Below are positions 1 to 9,366 of a stretch of 64,000 nt of DNA, in pieces. Below the pieces are notes generated by a model that was not told the DNA's origin, searched no databases, and saw only the letters and a list, made by a program, of their open reading frames with translations. This stretch comes from Rhizobium sp. 32-5/1 (GTDB lineage: Bacteria > Pseudomonadota > Alphaproteobacteria > Rhizobiales > Rhizobiaceae): NCBI RefSeq assembly GCF_029537235.1, contig NZ_CP120638.1, forward strand, positions 1,736,001-1,800,000. The letters run 5' to 3'. The translations under genes and the position numbers were made by a program. The first letter of the stretch is position 1. Each line of letters starts with the position of its first letter.

Positions 1-1080
1 AAGCATCGTCGTCTCAACCGAGATCACCATGCCTGCTTCCAGCGGCCTGTCGGCATCGATCCCCTCATAGGCGACCGGGTGATTGGTCATCAGGAACGGC
101 GCCTCGTGGCTGATAAGGCCCATGCCGTGGCAGAAGAAGTCGGTGAAGGCTGCCGATGGCGAAGCCTTTAGCAGAGCTTCCGCCGCCGCGATCATCTCGC
201 TGCCCGCTGCCCCTGCCCTGACCTTTGCAAAGGCCGCCTGCTGGATCGCCTCAACCTCGGCCAGAAGATCCTTCAGCTCCGAATCCGGCTCCCCGAGAAT
301 GCCCATGCGGCAGAGGTCGCCGATATAGCCGTGATAGTTGCCGCCGGAATCGATCGACAGCACTTCCCCTTTCGCCCAGGCCTGCGGCGAGGCGGCGCGG
401 TTGTGGCTGGAGCCGAGCGTCAGAAGGCAATATTCGAAGTGCAGGCCACGGTTGGTTTCCTCGCGCCGCAACTGCTCGATAATCTGCGTCTTCGTCGAGC
501 CCGCGCCGGCCGCAGCAATCGTTGCCAGCATCGAATCTGTAATCAGTTCAGAGGCGCGTTTCAGCTTGGCCAATTCATCCGGCGACTTTATAGCCCTCAA
601 CCGTTCCAGCGCATGCGTGGCATCGACGAACCGTGCGCCCTTTATCCGCGAGGCGAGGAGATCGCGGGCGTCTGATGGCAGGAAGCCCGGCTCGATGCCG
701 ATGCGCGCACCAGCTTTTCCAATCTTCTTCAGGTGCTCGACGGCGAGCGTTGCCGCATCCAGCGTGCCCCAGCTCGCCGTATGCACGGCGGGTGTCCAGA
801 ACGGATTGTTGTGATGTTCCCCACCCTCCATGCGGTTGCCGACATAGGCCGAATGATCGGGCGCACCTTTCTCGTAGATGACCATCGGCAGGTATCGGCT
901 ATGGCCGATGGCATCCATGGCGGCAAAGAAGATGAACTTGTAGCCACCCATCAGATATTGCGTGTTGTGTTTCGAGGTGGCGACGATGACGTCGATACCG
1001 GCCTCCTCCATCAGCCGGTCTAGCTTGGCCGTATCGAACGGCGGCACGGCGGGCCTTGTTTCCGCTGCATTGATGTTCAC
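1..1080 (-). CDS. M24-family metallopeptidase (Xaa-Pro aminopeptidase/creatinase fold), 3' end outside window
   Basis: A pita-bread-fold enzyme that would hydrolyse Xaa-Pro peptides or a related C-N bond. About 360 codons are visible before the window edge. The N-terminal half matches the creatinase_N domain. The C-terminal half shows M24 metal-site signatures: SIDSGGNYHGYIGDLC (two Asp), then HGMGLISHE (His plus Glu) and ISVET near the edge. The final metal-binding Glu lies outside the window. I chose a GTG start because the reverse strand reads GGGAGG seven bases before it. It sits last in a minus-strand group with a cupin, a PEP-hydrolase-family protein and a Tm-1-like protein, 46 bases after the cupin, so co-transcription is likely. 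The substrate cannot be told from sequence; M24 members in metabolic operons often are not true peptidases. Confidence 0.85.
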   Translation of the reverse strand, partial: MNINAAETRPAVPPFDTAKLDRLMEEAGIDVIVATSKHNTQYLMGGYKFIFFAAMDAIGHSRYLPMVIYEKGAPDHSAYVGNRMEGGEHHNNPFWTPAVHTASWGTLDAATLAVEHLKKIGKAGARIGIEPGFLPSDARDLLASRIKGARFVDATHALERLRAIKSPDELAKLKRASELITDSMLATIAAAGAGSTKTQIIEQLRREETNRGLHFEYCLLTLGSSHNRAASPQAWAKGEVLSIDSGGNYHGYIGDLCRMGILGEPDSELKDLLAEVEAIQQAAFAKVRAGAAGSEMIAAAEALLKASPSAAFTDFFCHGMGLISHEAPFLMTNHPVAYEGIDADRPLEAGMVISVETTML

Positions 1081-1126
1081 CGCTTTTCCTCCCAGAAAGT
1101 GTGTGGCTATTCGTAAGCTTCAGGCT

Positions 1127-1540
1127 TCAGGCGCCTGGTGGCAGCAGCCGGAAGTCCGGCAACTCGCGAAGCCCAAGCTCCGGCCCTGCTGGCGAATAGA
1201 CGACAAAAAGCTGCATGGGGCCGGCGCCGGTGTTCTTCGTGGAGTGGAAGCGGCTTTCCGGCACATAGACTGTACAGCCGGGGCCGACCTTCTGCGTGAT
1301 CGGATTGCCGCCCTCATCCTCGACCATCTGTTCGCCCTCGCCTGAAATCACGAAGATGATTTCCTCCGCACCCGGATGATTGTGGCGGGCATGGCCCTCG
1401 CCGCTCGGCAGATCGACGACGCCGCCGGAAAAGCGGCTGGCGCCGTTGACCTCGGGCGCCACGGTCAGTGACAGCCTGCCCCAGTCGAAACCGAATGCAC
1501 TGACGTCCTTCGGATAGATGAAATACCTGTTGTCTGCCAT
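1127..1540 (-). CDS. Cupin-domain protein, 137 aa
   Basis: A single-domain small beta-barrel of the cupin superfamily. Motif 1 reads HNHPGAEEIIFVISGEG (HxH, Glu, Gly), the usual metal-binding set. Motif 2 is GCTVYVPESRFHSTKN with the fourth ligand His. The protein begins MADNRYFIYPKD, with GGGAGGAGG before the ATG. A longer open frame extends upstream but only because a frame overlapping the next gene stays open. Such proteins act as sugar isomerases, dioxygenases or ligand sensors; which one applies is not visible. It lies 25 bases after the PEP-hydrolase-family gene and before the M24 peptidase, in the same operon. Confidence 0.85.
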   Translation of the reverse strand: MADNRYFIYPKDVSAFGFDWGRLSLTVAPEVNGASRFSGGVVDLPSGEGHARHNHPGAEEIIFVISGEGEQMVEDEGGNPITQKVGPGCTVYVPESRFHSTKNTGAGPMQLFVVYSPAGPELGLRELPDFRLLPPGA

Positions 1541-1565
1541 AAATGGCCTCCTCCCTTTTGTTTCC

Positions 1566-2408
1566 TCAGACGATCGCGCCGATCGAGAGCGCCTTGAAAT
1601 CTTCCGTCTGCTTGCGGATCGCGGCCTCTGCCGGCAGCCGCTCCATCGAGCTTGCACCGTAAAAGCCGTTGCAACCGGGGCAGCGCTCCAGGATGTAGCG
1701 CGCATCATCCGGCATGGAGATGGGCCCGCCGTGGCAGAGCACGATGACATCGTCGCGCACGGAACGCGCAGCCTTGGCGATTGCGGCAATCTCATCGACG
1801 CAGTCATCGAGCGACTTGCCGGATGTGGCGCCGATCGTGCCGCCGGTGGTCACTCCCATATGGGCCACGACAATGTCGGCGCCGGCCACCGTCATGTCGA
1901 TCGCCTCGCGCTCGTTGAAGACATAGGGCGTCGTCAGAAGGTCAAGCCCGTGCGCGGTGGCGATCATCTCGACCTCCAGACCGTAGCCCATGCCGGTTTC
2001 CTCGAAGCTTTGGCGCATCCGGCCATCGAAAAGGCCGATCGTGGGGAAGTTCTGCACGCCGGAAAAGCCCATGGCCTTGAGGTCGGCAAGGAAGCGCGGC
2101 ATCAGCACGAAAGGATCCGTGCCGTTGACACCCGCGAGCACCGGCGTCTTCTTGACGACGGGCAAGACCTCGACCGCCATCTCCTTGACGATCTCGTTGG
2201 CGTTGCCATAGGCGAGCAGGCCCGCGGCCGAGCCGCGGCCTGCCATGCGGTAGCGCCCTGAGTTGTAGATGATGATGAGGTCGATGCCACCGGCCTCCTC
2301 GGCCTTTGCGGAAAGCCCCGTACCGGCACCACCGCCGACGATCGGTACGCCGGCTGCAATCATGCCGTGGAATTTTTCAAGGATGGACTTGCGAGGAATG
2401 GCTGGCAT
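1566..2408 (-). CDS. PEP-hydrolase-family TIM-barrel protein (Tm-1 C-terminal half homologue), 280 aa
   Basis: This matches the family usually annotated 'phosphoenolpyruvate hydrolase family protein' or 'TIM-barrel signal transduction protein', which is related to isocitrate lyase/PEP mutase barrels. Visible landmarks are the glycine-rich [11 protein letters not shown] near residue 25, [40 protein letters not shown] and a C-terminal [14 protein letters not shown]. Length fits the family. In plants, this domain and the Tm-1-like ATP-binding domain are fused in the Tm-1 protein; here they are neighbouring genes 12 bases apart, so the two products probably work as a pair. True enzymatic activity in bacteria is not established. 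Confidence 0.85.
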   Translation of the reverse strand: MPAIPRKSILEKFHGMIAAGVPIVGGGAGTGLSAKAEEAGGIDLIIIYNSGRYRMAGRGSAAGLLAYGNANEIVKEMAVEVLPVVKKTPVLAGVNGTDPFVLMPRFLADLKAMGFSGVQNFPTIGLFDGRMRQSFEETGMGYGLEVEMIATAHGLDLLTTPYVFNEREAIDMTVAGADIVVAHMGVTTGGTIGATSGKSLDDCVDEIAAIAKAARSVRDDVIVLCHGGPISMPDDARYILERCPGCNGFYGASSMERLPAEAAIRKQTEDFKALSIGAIV

Positions 2409-2420
2409 CGATTTTGTCTC

Positions 2421-3617
2421 TCAGGGGTTGGCGATGTCACGGTAGGCCGCCACAGCGGCTTCTGCGAATTGCGGATCATTGATATGGAGCGGCAGGCGGA
2501 AAATACGCCGCGAAGCCGTCGGCTTGATTGTGGCTTCCAGCGCATCAAAGAGCGCGGCATCGGCCAACGGGTCGAAGAATGCCCCGCCTTCGATGTCAAG
2601 GGCCGAGATCCCCTTTTCGGGAAAGAGAAAGCGTACGGGGCCGGGGCAGAGATTGAGCCTCTCGCCGATCCAGCGACCGATCTCAGCACACTCGGCCGGC
2701 GTCGTGCGCATCAGGGTGACGTTTGGGTTGTGGCGGTAGAACAGCCGGCCGGCATAACGCTCCGGCACCGTCTCCGGCGCCCAGAAATTCACCATGTCCA
2801 GCGCGCCGACGGAACCGACATATGGCAGGCCCGTGCGGGCAATCGCGCCAAAGCGGTCTGCCGTCGCCGGCAGGACGCCACCGAGAAGCAGGTCGCAGAC
2901 TTCGGTTGTCGTGATATCGAGCACACCGGAGATAAGCCCGCTATCGGCCAGCTTCTCCATCGTGCGCCCGCCTGTGCCGGTGGCGTGGAAGACCAGGCAA
3001 TCATAGTTGGCCTTGAGGTGCTCAACCATGGCCGTCACCGCAGGCGTCGTCACCCCGAACATGGTCAGCCCGAGTGCCGGCTTCGATGCCGCCACCTCGG
3101 CCGGCCGCGCGACCATGGCCGTGATCGCCTGGGCCGCATTGTGCAGGATGACCCGGCTCAAGCGGTTCAGGCCCGCCATGTCGGTGACCGAGGGCATCAT
3201 CACGATGTCGGAGACATCGACATAGGGAGCCACATCGCCGGAGGCGAGCGTCGAGACCATGATCTTCGGCAGGCCAAGCCGCAACTCCCGCATGCCTGCA
3301 GTGATGATCGAAGTACCCCCGCCTCCGCCGATACCGATGATACCTGCAATGTCCTCACGCCCGGCAAGGAAGTGCTGGAAGGCAACGCCCATCGCCTCGA
3401 CCGCCTGGCCGCGATCATCACCGCCAAGAACAGTCCCGGCGCCGTCCGGATGGCATGCGGCAACCGTTGCGGCGCTGATATCGAGGCTTGTCGCCGGCAT
3501 GCGCGTGCCAACATCGACGCGCACCACCACGCCGCCCGCCGCTTCGATGCAGGTGGCGAGATAGGCAAGCTCCTCACCCTTCGTATCGGCGGTGCCGACC
3601 ACGTAGATATGCCTCAT
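2421..3617 (-). CDS. Tm-1-like ATP-binding domain protein (UPF0261), 398 aa
   Basis: This belongs to the UPF0261/Tm-1-like family, two Rossmann-like subdomains that bind ATP. It begins MRHIYVVGTADTKGEELAYL, the typical family start with the TADTKG motif, and contains IIGIGGGGGTSI, a glycine-rich phosphate loop, near residue 95. Full family length. It is the first gene of the minus-strand group leading to the M24 peptidase and is divergent from a TetR regulator, so that regulator is the obvious candidate controller. Function in bacteria is unknown; the plant homologue domain binds viral replication proteins and ATP. Confidence 0.85.
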   Translation of the reverse strand: MRHIYVVGTADTKGEELAYLATCIEAAGGVVVRVDVGTRMPATSLDISAATVAACHPDGAGTVLGGDDRGQAVEAMGVAFQHFLAGREDIAGIIGIGGGGGTSIITAGMRELRLGLPKIMVSTLASGDVAPYVDVSDIVMMPSVTDMAGLNRLSRVILHNAAQAITAMVARPAEVAASKPALGLTMFGVTTPAVTAMVEHLKANYDCLVFHATGTGGRTMEKLADSGLISGVLDITTTEVCDLLLGGVLPATADRFGAIARTGLPYVGSVGALDMVNFWAPETVPERYAGRLFYRHNPNVTLMRTTPAECAEIGRWIGERLNLCPGPVRFLFPEKGISALDIEGGAFFDPLADAALFDALEATIKPTASRRIFRLPLHINDPQFAEAAVAAYRDIANP

Positions 3618-3695
3618 TTCCCCTCCGCGACAGGTGGGCCAGCCACCCTGTCATGTCTCCCATTCAAGCCAGTCGAACGGCTCTTGCAAATTTAT

Positions 3696-3728
3696 GAGAC
3701 GTGCGTATCATAAAGATATGCATGTCTC
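3696..3728. promoter_or_regulatory. Inverted repeat between tm-1-like gene and tetR; candidate TetR operator
   Basis: Arms GAGACGTGCGTAT and ATATGCATGTCTC pair at 11 of 13 positions around a 7-base spacer. The right arm overlaps the likely ATG of the TetR gene at 3718. TetR dimers commonly bind such sites in divergent intergenic regions, so autorepression plus control of the minus-strand operon is the natural inference. Confidence 0.5.
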
Positions 3729-4359
3729 ACGTCAACAGAACGAAGCCGATGGAAGCGCCGAGCGAGGCCCCCGTGCCCGCACGCGAAAACTGATGCTCGT
3801 CACCGCGACCCGGCTCATGCAGTCGGGCATCACGCCGTCTGTAAGTGAAGTCGCCGAGGCCGCCGAAGTGTCGCGGGCAACGGCCTACCGGTATTTTCCA
3901 AGCCAGGCAGCACTCGTGCATGCCGTCGTGGACGAAGCCCTAGGGCCTATTCTCGACTGGTCGTCCGAAAGCACGGATGCAGGCACCCGCGTGACCGAGT
4001 TGCTGGCGACGGCGATGCCCCGCATCGACGAGTTCGAGGCCACCTTCAAGGCGGCGCTCAAGCTTTCGCTCGATCAGTGGGCGCAGCGACAGGCCGGTAC
4101 GCTCGGGAACGAGCCGCTGTTCACGCGTGGCCACCGCATCGATCTGTTGCAGCACGTGACTGTCCCGCTGAACGGCACCGTGCCGGCGGAAGCGCGGGAC
4201 CGCTTGGCGCAGGCGCTCTCGCTGGTCTTTGGCGTCGAGGTGCTGATCGTATTGAAGGATATCTGGGGGCTGACGTCGGAAAGCGCCCAATCTGTTGCGG
4301 AATGGGCTGCCAAGGCGCTGGTGGACGCCGCGATCAGAGAGGCAGGGACCGAAACGTGA
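3718..4359 (+). CDS. TetR/AcrR-family transcriptional regulator, 213 aa
   Basis: The N-terminal helix-turn-helix is clear: PSVSEVAEAAEVSRATAYRYFPSQ at about residues 40-65, followed by a helical ligand-binding domain of ordinary length. I take the ATG at 3718 (MHVSRQQ); an ATG at 3694 in the same frame would add eight residues, and neither has a strong ribosome binding site. It is divergent from the Tm-1-like operon with an inverted repeat in the gap. The likely role is repression of that operon with release by an unknown ligand. Confidence 0.85.
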   Translation: MHVSRQQNEADGSAERGPRARTRKLMLVTATRLMQSGITPSVSEVAEAAEVSRATAYRYFPSQAALVHAVVDEALGPILDWSSESTDAGTRVTELLATAMPRIDEFEATFKAALKLSLDQWAQRQAGTLGNEPLFTRGHRIDLLQHVTVPLNGTVPAEARDRLAQALSLVFGVEVLIVLKDIWGLTSESAQSVAEWAAKALVDAAIREAGTET

Positions 4360-4385
4360 CATTGGAACCCTTCGACGGGAAGTGA

Positions 4386-4404
4386 AAACTGGTTCGACCA
4401 GTTT
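4386..4404. promoter_or_regulatory. Palindrome AAACTGGTTCGACCAGTTT, candidate FadR/GntR operator 1
   Basis: Eight-base perfect arms around TCG. The core TGGTnnnACCA is the form bound by FCD-type (FadR subfamily) GntR regulators. It lies about 320 bases before the binding-protein gene. The same core recurs at 4566 and near 14574 and 14597. Confidence 0.6.
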
Positions 4405-4563
4405 AAATAATATTCTTTGAGTGTGGATGTCCAGACTCATCGCAAAATACAGACAATAGATGGCGATGCCGTCTGCAATGCCCAATAAATTGCCACATAA
4501 GGCGCGTCTTGGGACTCAACTGCACAGATAGACTGCTCAAAGTGGCTCTTGACGATACTTGAT

Positions 4564-4580
4564 TTTGGTACTACCAGATT
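4564..4580. promoter_or_regulatory. TGGTactACCA, candidate FadR/GntR operator 2
   Basis: The core TGGTACTACCA at 4566-4576 matches the palindrome at 4386. It lies 150 bases before the binding-protein ATG, close to where a promoter would be expected. Confidence 0.55.
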
Positions 4581-4725
4581 ATGGTTATAGCATTCAGGCT
4601 TGAGATCTGAATTGGGGCGAAGGGTCGAGGAGGACCCTGAGCACGAACACCACCCAAGGGGATCGGAAGCCGGATCGGGAGGCCCGCGATTAAGCGGGAA
4701 GCGTGCATAAATGGGAGGAAACGTT

Positions 4726-6035
4726 ATGCGCAAAATGATGACCGGTTTATTGGCCGGTGTCGGAATGATGTGGGCCTGCGGAACATCCGCGCAAGCCCAG
4801 GAACTGACGATCTTCTGGGCCGAGTGGGATCCGGCGAACTATCTCCAGGAGCTCGTGAACGAGTACGAGGCCCAAACCGGCGTAAAAGTCACAGTTGAGA
4901 CCACGCCCTGGGCCGACTTCCAGACGAAGGCTTTCACGGAGTTCAACGCCAAAGGCTCAGCCTATGACATGGTCGTCGGCGACAGCCAGTGGATTGGTGC
5001 CGCATCCGAAGCCGGCCACTACGTCGACCTCACCGAGTTTTTCAACAAGCACAAGCTGAACGAGGTGATGGCTCCGGCAACAGTGAAATACTATGCCGAG
5101 TATCCGTCCAACTCGAAAAAGTACTGGTCGATCCCGGCTGAAGGCGATGCTGTCGGCTGGTCCTATCGCAAGGACTGGTTCGAGGACCCAAAGGAAATGG
5201 AGGCCTTCAAGGCGAAGTACAACTACGATCTCGCTCCACCGAAGACCTGGGCCGAAATGCGCGACATAGCCGAGTTTTTCCATCGTCCGGACGAGAAACG
5301 TTACGGCATCGCGATCTATACCGACAACTCCTATGACGGTCTCGTCATGGGCGTCGAGAACGCGATCTTCTCCTATGGTGGCGAACTTGGGGACTACCAG
5401 AGCTACAAGGTCGACGGGATCATCAATTCGGAGAAAAACGTCAAGGCGCTCGAGATGTATCGCGAGCTCTACGGCTTCACGCCTCCAGGCTGGGCCAAGA
5501 CCTTCTTCGTCGAAAACAACCAGGCGATCACCGAAAACCTGGCGGCGATGAGCATGAACTACTTCGCCTTCTTCCCGGCTCTGGTGAACGAGGCGTCCAA
5601 CCCGAATGCCAAGGTTACCGGCTTCTTTGCCAATCCGGCAGGCCCTGATGGCGAGCAGTTCGCAGCGCTCGGCGGCCAGGGCATCTCGGTCATCTCCTAC
5701 TCGGAGAACCAGGAAGAGGCGATGAAATTCCTCGAATGGTTCATCAAGGACGACACCCAGAAGCGCTGGGCTGAACTCGGCGGCTATACGGCAAGCGCGA
5801 AGGTGCTTGAATCACCCGAGTTCCAGAATGCGACACCCTACAACAAGGCCTTCTACGAGACCATGTTCAAGGTGAAAGACTTCTGGGCGACGCCGGAATA
5901 TGCCGAACTGCTGATCCAGATGAACCAGCGCGTCTACCCTTACATCACCGCTGGTCAGGGCACAGCGAAGGAAGTGCTGGATTCCTGGCAACGGACTGGA
6001 AGACGACCTTCGACAAATACGGCCGCAACAAGTAG
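4726..6035 (+). CDS. ABC transporter sugar/polyol-binding protein (apparent frameshift near 5985)
   Basis: A periplasmic extracellular solute-binding protein of family 1, about 436 aa after correction. It begins MRKMMTGLLAGVGMM with a cleavable signal peptide ending around AQAQ, and the ATG follows GGGAGG by a good spacing. The mature part starts ELTIFWAEWDPANY, typical of the carbohydrate/glycerol-type binding proteins. As written, the frame runs on to 6099 with a nonsense basic tail. Adding one base at the CC at 5984-5985 gives the ending DSLATDWKTTFDKYGRNK and a stop at 6033-6035, the normal family ending. It heads the operon with two permeases and two ATPases. The ligand is unknown; neighbours suggest an acid sugar or polyol. 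Confidence 0.85.
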
Positions 6036-6194
6036 CAGGCGGACCTCGCGGAGGGGGCACTGCCCCCTCCCTTTTCATCTTGCATCTCCGCACCGATAGG
6101 CGCGGTTCGCGCGGGCGCGGCGCCCGGCATCAACTTCGCGCATCGTGATGCCCTATCCGGTATCCGGCGCCGAACTCTCGGGAGGAGGAGAGTA

Positions 6195-7100
6195 TTGGCC
6201 ACCGCAGTCATGACATCGCTGGACACGAAATCGCGTGCCGCATCCCGCGGCATGAGCGACATCAGCATCCGCAATCTCTTCATCATCCCGACGATCCTGT
6301 TCCTGATCGTCTTCAACATCTTTCCGCTGATCTATTCGCTCGGCTATTCCTTTACCGACTTCCGCGCTTCGTCGAGCGCGCCGGCCAATTTCGTCGGCCT
6401 GCAGAACTATCGCGAACTGCTGAACGACCCCTTCATCTGGTCGAACTTTGCCATCACTGCAAAATATGTGATCGTCTCCGTGACGGGACAGGTGATCGTC
6501 GGCTTCGGCACCGCGATGCTGCTCAACCGCGACATTCCGCTGAAAGGCCTGCTCACGACACTCCTGCTGTTGCCGATGATGCTGTCAATGGCAGTGGTCG
6601 GTCTCTTCTGGAAACTGCTCTACGATCCGTCCTTCGGCATCATCAACTACGCCTTCGGCCTCGGCTCGTTCGAGTGGCTGTCCAACCCGGACATGGCGCT
6701 CTATGCGGTGGCAATCACCGATATCTGGATGTGGTCGCCCTTCGTGATGCTGCTGTCGCTCGCCGGGCTTTCGGCCGTGCCCAAGCATCTCTACGAGGCA
6801 GCGGCGATCGACCGGGCGGGGCCGTTCTACACCTTCTTCCGCATCACGCTGCCGCTGGTCGCTCCGATCCTGATGATCGCGATCATCTTCCGCACCATGG
6901 AGGCCTTCAAGACCTTCGATCTCGCCTACATCCTGACCAGCCAGCCGACGACCGAGGTGATCTCGATCCGGCTCTACAAGATGGCCTTCCAGGAATGGCA
7001 GACAGGACGTTCCTGCGCACTCGCCTACATCGTGCTCGTCATGGTGCTTGCTATCACTAATATCTACGTCAAGTACCTCAACAAGGTGAAGGAGCGCTGA
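6195..7100 (+). CDS. ABC transporter permease, sugar type (MalF/UgpA-like), 301 aa
   Basis: Inner-membrane permease with six predicted hydrophobic segments. The conserved EAA loop reads EAAAIDRAGPFYTFFRITLP near residue 200 and contacts the ATPase. The start is TTG at 6195 after GGAGGAGGAG; the ATG at 6210 is too far from that site. It follows the binding-protein gene by about 160 bases and its stop is one base before the next permease, so the two are translated together. Confidence 0.88.
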   Translation: MATAVMTSLDTKSRAASRGMSDISIRNLFIIPTILFLIVFNIFPLIYSLGYSFTDFRASSSAPANFVGLQNYRELLNDPFIWSNFAITAKYVIVSVTGQVIVGFGTAMLLNRDIPLKGLLTTLLLLPMMLSMAVVGLFWKLLYDPSFGIINYAFGLGSFEWLSNPDMALYAVAITDIWMWSPFVMLLSLAGLSAVPKHLYEAAAIDRAGPFYTFFRITLPLVAPILMIAIIFRTMEAFKTFDLAYILTSQPTTEVISIRLYKMAFQEWQTGRSCALAYIVLVMVLAITNIYVKYLNKVKER

Positions 7101-7101
7101 G

Positions 7102-8060
7102 ATGGCTGCCGTCCAAACCCGCTCCGAACGCGCGCTGAACCGGGTGGCGATCACCGCCGTGCTGATCATCACGCTGATCTTCCTGGCGCCGATCTACTGG
7201 ATCACCTCGACGGCCTTCAAGCCGCGTAACCTCGCCACCACCATTCCGCCGACGGTGCTGTTCGAGCCGGAAATCTCCCTTTCGTCAAGCTCTTCACCAA
7301 GCGCTCGCAGCTGCGCGAAGCGCCGACGCCGGAAGAATACGCCGCCGCCCCCTGGTGGGAGCGCATGGTATTCGACGGCGGTGAGAAGATCGTCCGATCC
7401 GGCCGCGGCGAGGTCCAGCCATCAGGCTATCCGAACCGCTTCATGAACTCGCTGATCGTCGCCATTACGTCCACGGTGCTCGCCGTCGGCATGGGAACCT
7501 TCACGGCCTACGGCTTCTCGCGCTTCAGGGTGAAAGGGGAAGCGGACCTCCTCTTCTTCATCCTGTCGACGCGCATGTTGCCGCCCGTCGTGGTGGCGAT
7601 CCCGATGTTCCTCATGTATCGCGTTGTCGGCCTCAACGACACGCATTGGGGCCTCATCATCCTCTACACCGCCTTCAACCTGTCCTTCTCCGTCTGGCTG
7701 ATGAAAGGCTTCATCGACGAGATCCCCAAGGAATATGAGGAGGCCGCCCTCGTCGACGGCTACACGCGGATGGAGGCCTTCTTCAAGATCGTTATCCCCG
7801 AAGCTGCGACGGGCATAGCCGCCACCGCCGTCTTCTGCTTCATCACGGCCTGGAACGAATATGCCTTTGCGCTGATCATGACGAACCGGCGGGCGCAGAC
7901 CGCACCGCCCTTCATTCCAAGCCAGGTCGGATCCGGCCTGCCGGACTGGACGGTGATTGCTGCCGGCACATTCCTGTTCCTTTTGCCAGTCGCCATCTTC
8001 ACCTTCCTGCTCAGGAACCATCTCCTGCGCGGCATGAGCTTCGGAGCGATCCGCAAATGA
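7102..8060 (+). CDS. ABC transporter permease, sugar type (MalG/UgpE-like), apparent frameshift near 7278
   Basis: The second permease half. The frame from 7102 gives the first membrane segment (VLIITLIFLAPIYWITSTAF) and then turns to low-complexity serine/arginine. The frame from 7365 carries the remaining segments and the EAA loop EEAALVDGYTRMEAFFKIVI. Adding one base at the CCC at 7277-7279 joins them into a single 319 aa protein of normal family length. It overlaps the next gene by four bases (ATGA), so the intact protein is almost certainly expressed and the break is probably a sequencing error. Confidence 0.8.
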
Positions 8061-8260
8061 CCTTCCGCGCCCTGAACCAGAAATATCTCGAACCGGGTGC
8101 ACAGTACCTGATGATCTTCGGCATCATCGCACTCTGCCAGCCCTGGAACCTGTTTCTTCACCGCTACGGCATGACGATGACGCTCGTCGGGCTGATCGCC
8201 TTCATGGTGACGACCAAGATCCCACGGGACGAGCAACCAGACGAAGGCAACCTTTCATGA
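8057..8260 (+). CDS. Small membrane protein of the ABC operon, 67 aa
   Basis: It begins MTFRALNQKYLEPGAQYLM and has two hydrophobic stretches (LMIFGIIALCQPWNLFL and MTLVGLIAFMV). ATGA overlaps at both ends tie it to the permease before and the ATPase after. Rhizobial glycerol (Glp-type) ABC operons with two ATPases also carry a small membrane protein between permease and other components (DUF2160 there). Whether this one belongs to that family I cannot tell. It may be an accessory subunit. Translation coupling makes it a real gene. Confidence 0.7.
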   Translation: MTFRALNQKYLEPGAQYLMIFGIIALCQPWNLFLHRYGMTMTLVGLIAFMVTTKIPRDEQPDEGNLS

Positions 8261-9366
8261 CGCAGATCGAACTTCGCGGCATCCAGAAGTATTTCGGCGC
8301 CGTCCAGGTCATCAAGGACCTGAACCTCGCTATCGCCGATAACGAATTCATCGTGCTGCTCGGACAATCCGGCTGCGGCAAGACAACGACATTACGTGCG
8401 GTCGCGGGCCTCGAGACCATTGATGAAGGGGATATTCTGATCGACGGTCAGCCCGTGCAGCATATCAAGGCATCCGACCGGGACATCGCCATGGTGTTTC
8501 AGTCCTTCTCGCTCTATCCGCATATGACGGTCTACGAGAACATCGCCTTTCCGCTTCGCGCCACCCGGATGAGCCGGAACGATGTCGATACGTCGGTGCG
8601 CGAGATCGCCGGCGTGCTGCGCATCACCGGCCTGCTGAGCCGCAAACCGTCGGCACTGTCCGGCGGCGATATGCAGCGCGTGGCGATCGGCCGGGCGCTG
8701 GTGCGGCGCCCGAAAGCCATGCTGATGGACGAACCGATCGGGGCGCTGGACGCGAAACTGCGCGAGGAGATGCGGGCGGAAATCAAGCGCCTGCATATCA
8801 AGCAGGGCTCGACCACGATCTACGTCACCCACGACCAGGTGGAGGCCATGTCGCTCGCCGACCGCATCGTCATTATGCACGAGGGCATCCTGCAGCAGGT
8901 CGGCACGCCGGACGAGGTGTACTCTCAGCCCGCCAATATGTTCGTCGCCCAGTTCGTCGGAAGCCCGGTCATGAACATGGCGCCGGCGACCGTCCGCGAA
9001 ACGGGTGGCCATTCCAGCGTGCAAGTCGGCGACGGGGTAAAGGGCTTCGAGTTCCCGGCCGCCCTTGCCAACCGCCTCTCGGACGCAAAGGCCGAGAACG
9101 GCAAACTGACGCTTGGCGTCCGGCCGGAGGGCGTGCTGATTTCACACGAGGCTCGCGAAGGTTTCATGCCTGTTGAGGCGCATATCATCGAGCCGCTCGG
9201 CTCGCATGACATCGTCGATCTGAGGGTCGGCGACCAGATGATCAGGGCCCGCACCAAGAGCGGCTTCGTACCTGGTCCGGGTCAGGCGGTCTGGGCGCGT
9301 ATCGACCCCGCCCAGGCCCATTTCTTCAACACGACGACCGGCTCGTCGCTCGGGATCAGACTCTGA
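8257..9366 (+). CDS. ABC transporter ATP-binding protein 1 (MalK/UgpC-like), 369 aa
   Basis: Walker A is GQSGCGKTT at about residue 36, the signature is LSGGDMQRVAIGRAL, Walker B is AMLMDEPIGALDAKLRE, and the switch His is in YVTHDQVEAM. The C-terminal third is the TOBE regulatory domain of the MalK subfamily. It overlaps the small membrane gene by four bases and the next ATPase by one. Two different ATPase genes in one importer operon imply a heterodimer, as in GlpS/GlpT glycerol importers. Confidence 0.9.
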   Translation: MTQIELRGIQKYFGAVQVIKDLNLAIADNEFIVLLGQSGCGKTTTLRAVAGLETIDEGDILIDGQPVQHIKASDRDIAMVFQSFSLYPHMTVYENIAFPLRATRMSRNDVDTSVREIAGVLRITGLLSRKPSALSGGDMQRVAIGRALVRRPKAMLMDEPIGALDAKLREEMRAEIKRLHIKQGSTTIYVTHDQVEAMSLADRIVIMHEGILQQVGTPDEVYSQPANMFVAQFVGSPVMNMAPATVRETGGHSSVQVGDGVKGFEFPAALANRLSDAKAENGKLTLGVRPEGVLISHEAREGFMPVEAHIIEPLGSHDIVDLRVGDQMIRARTKSGFVPGPGQAVWARIDPAQAHFFNTTTGSSLGIRL

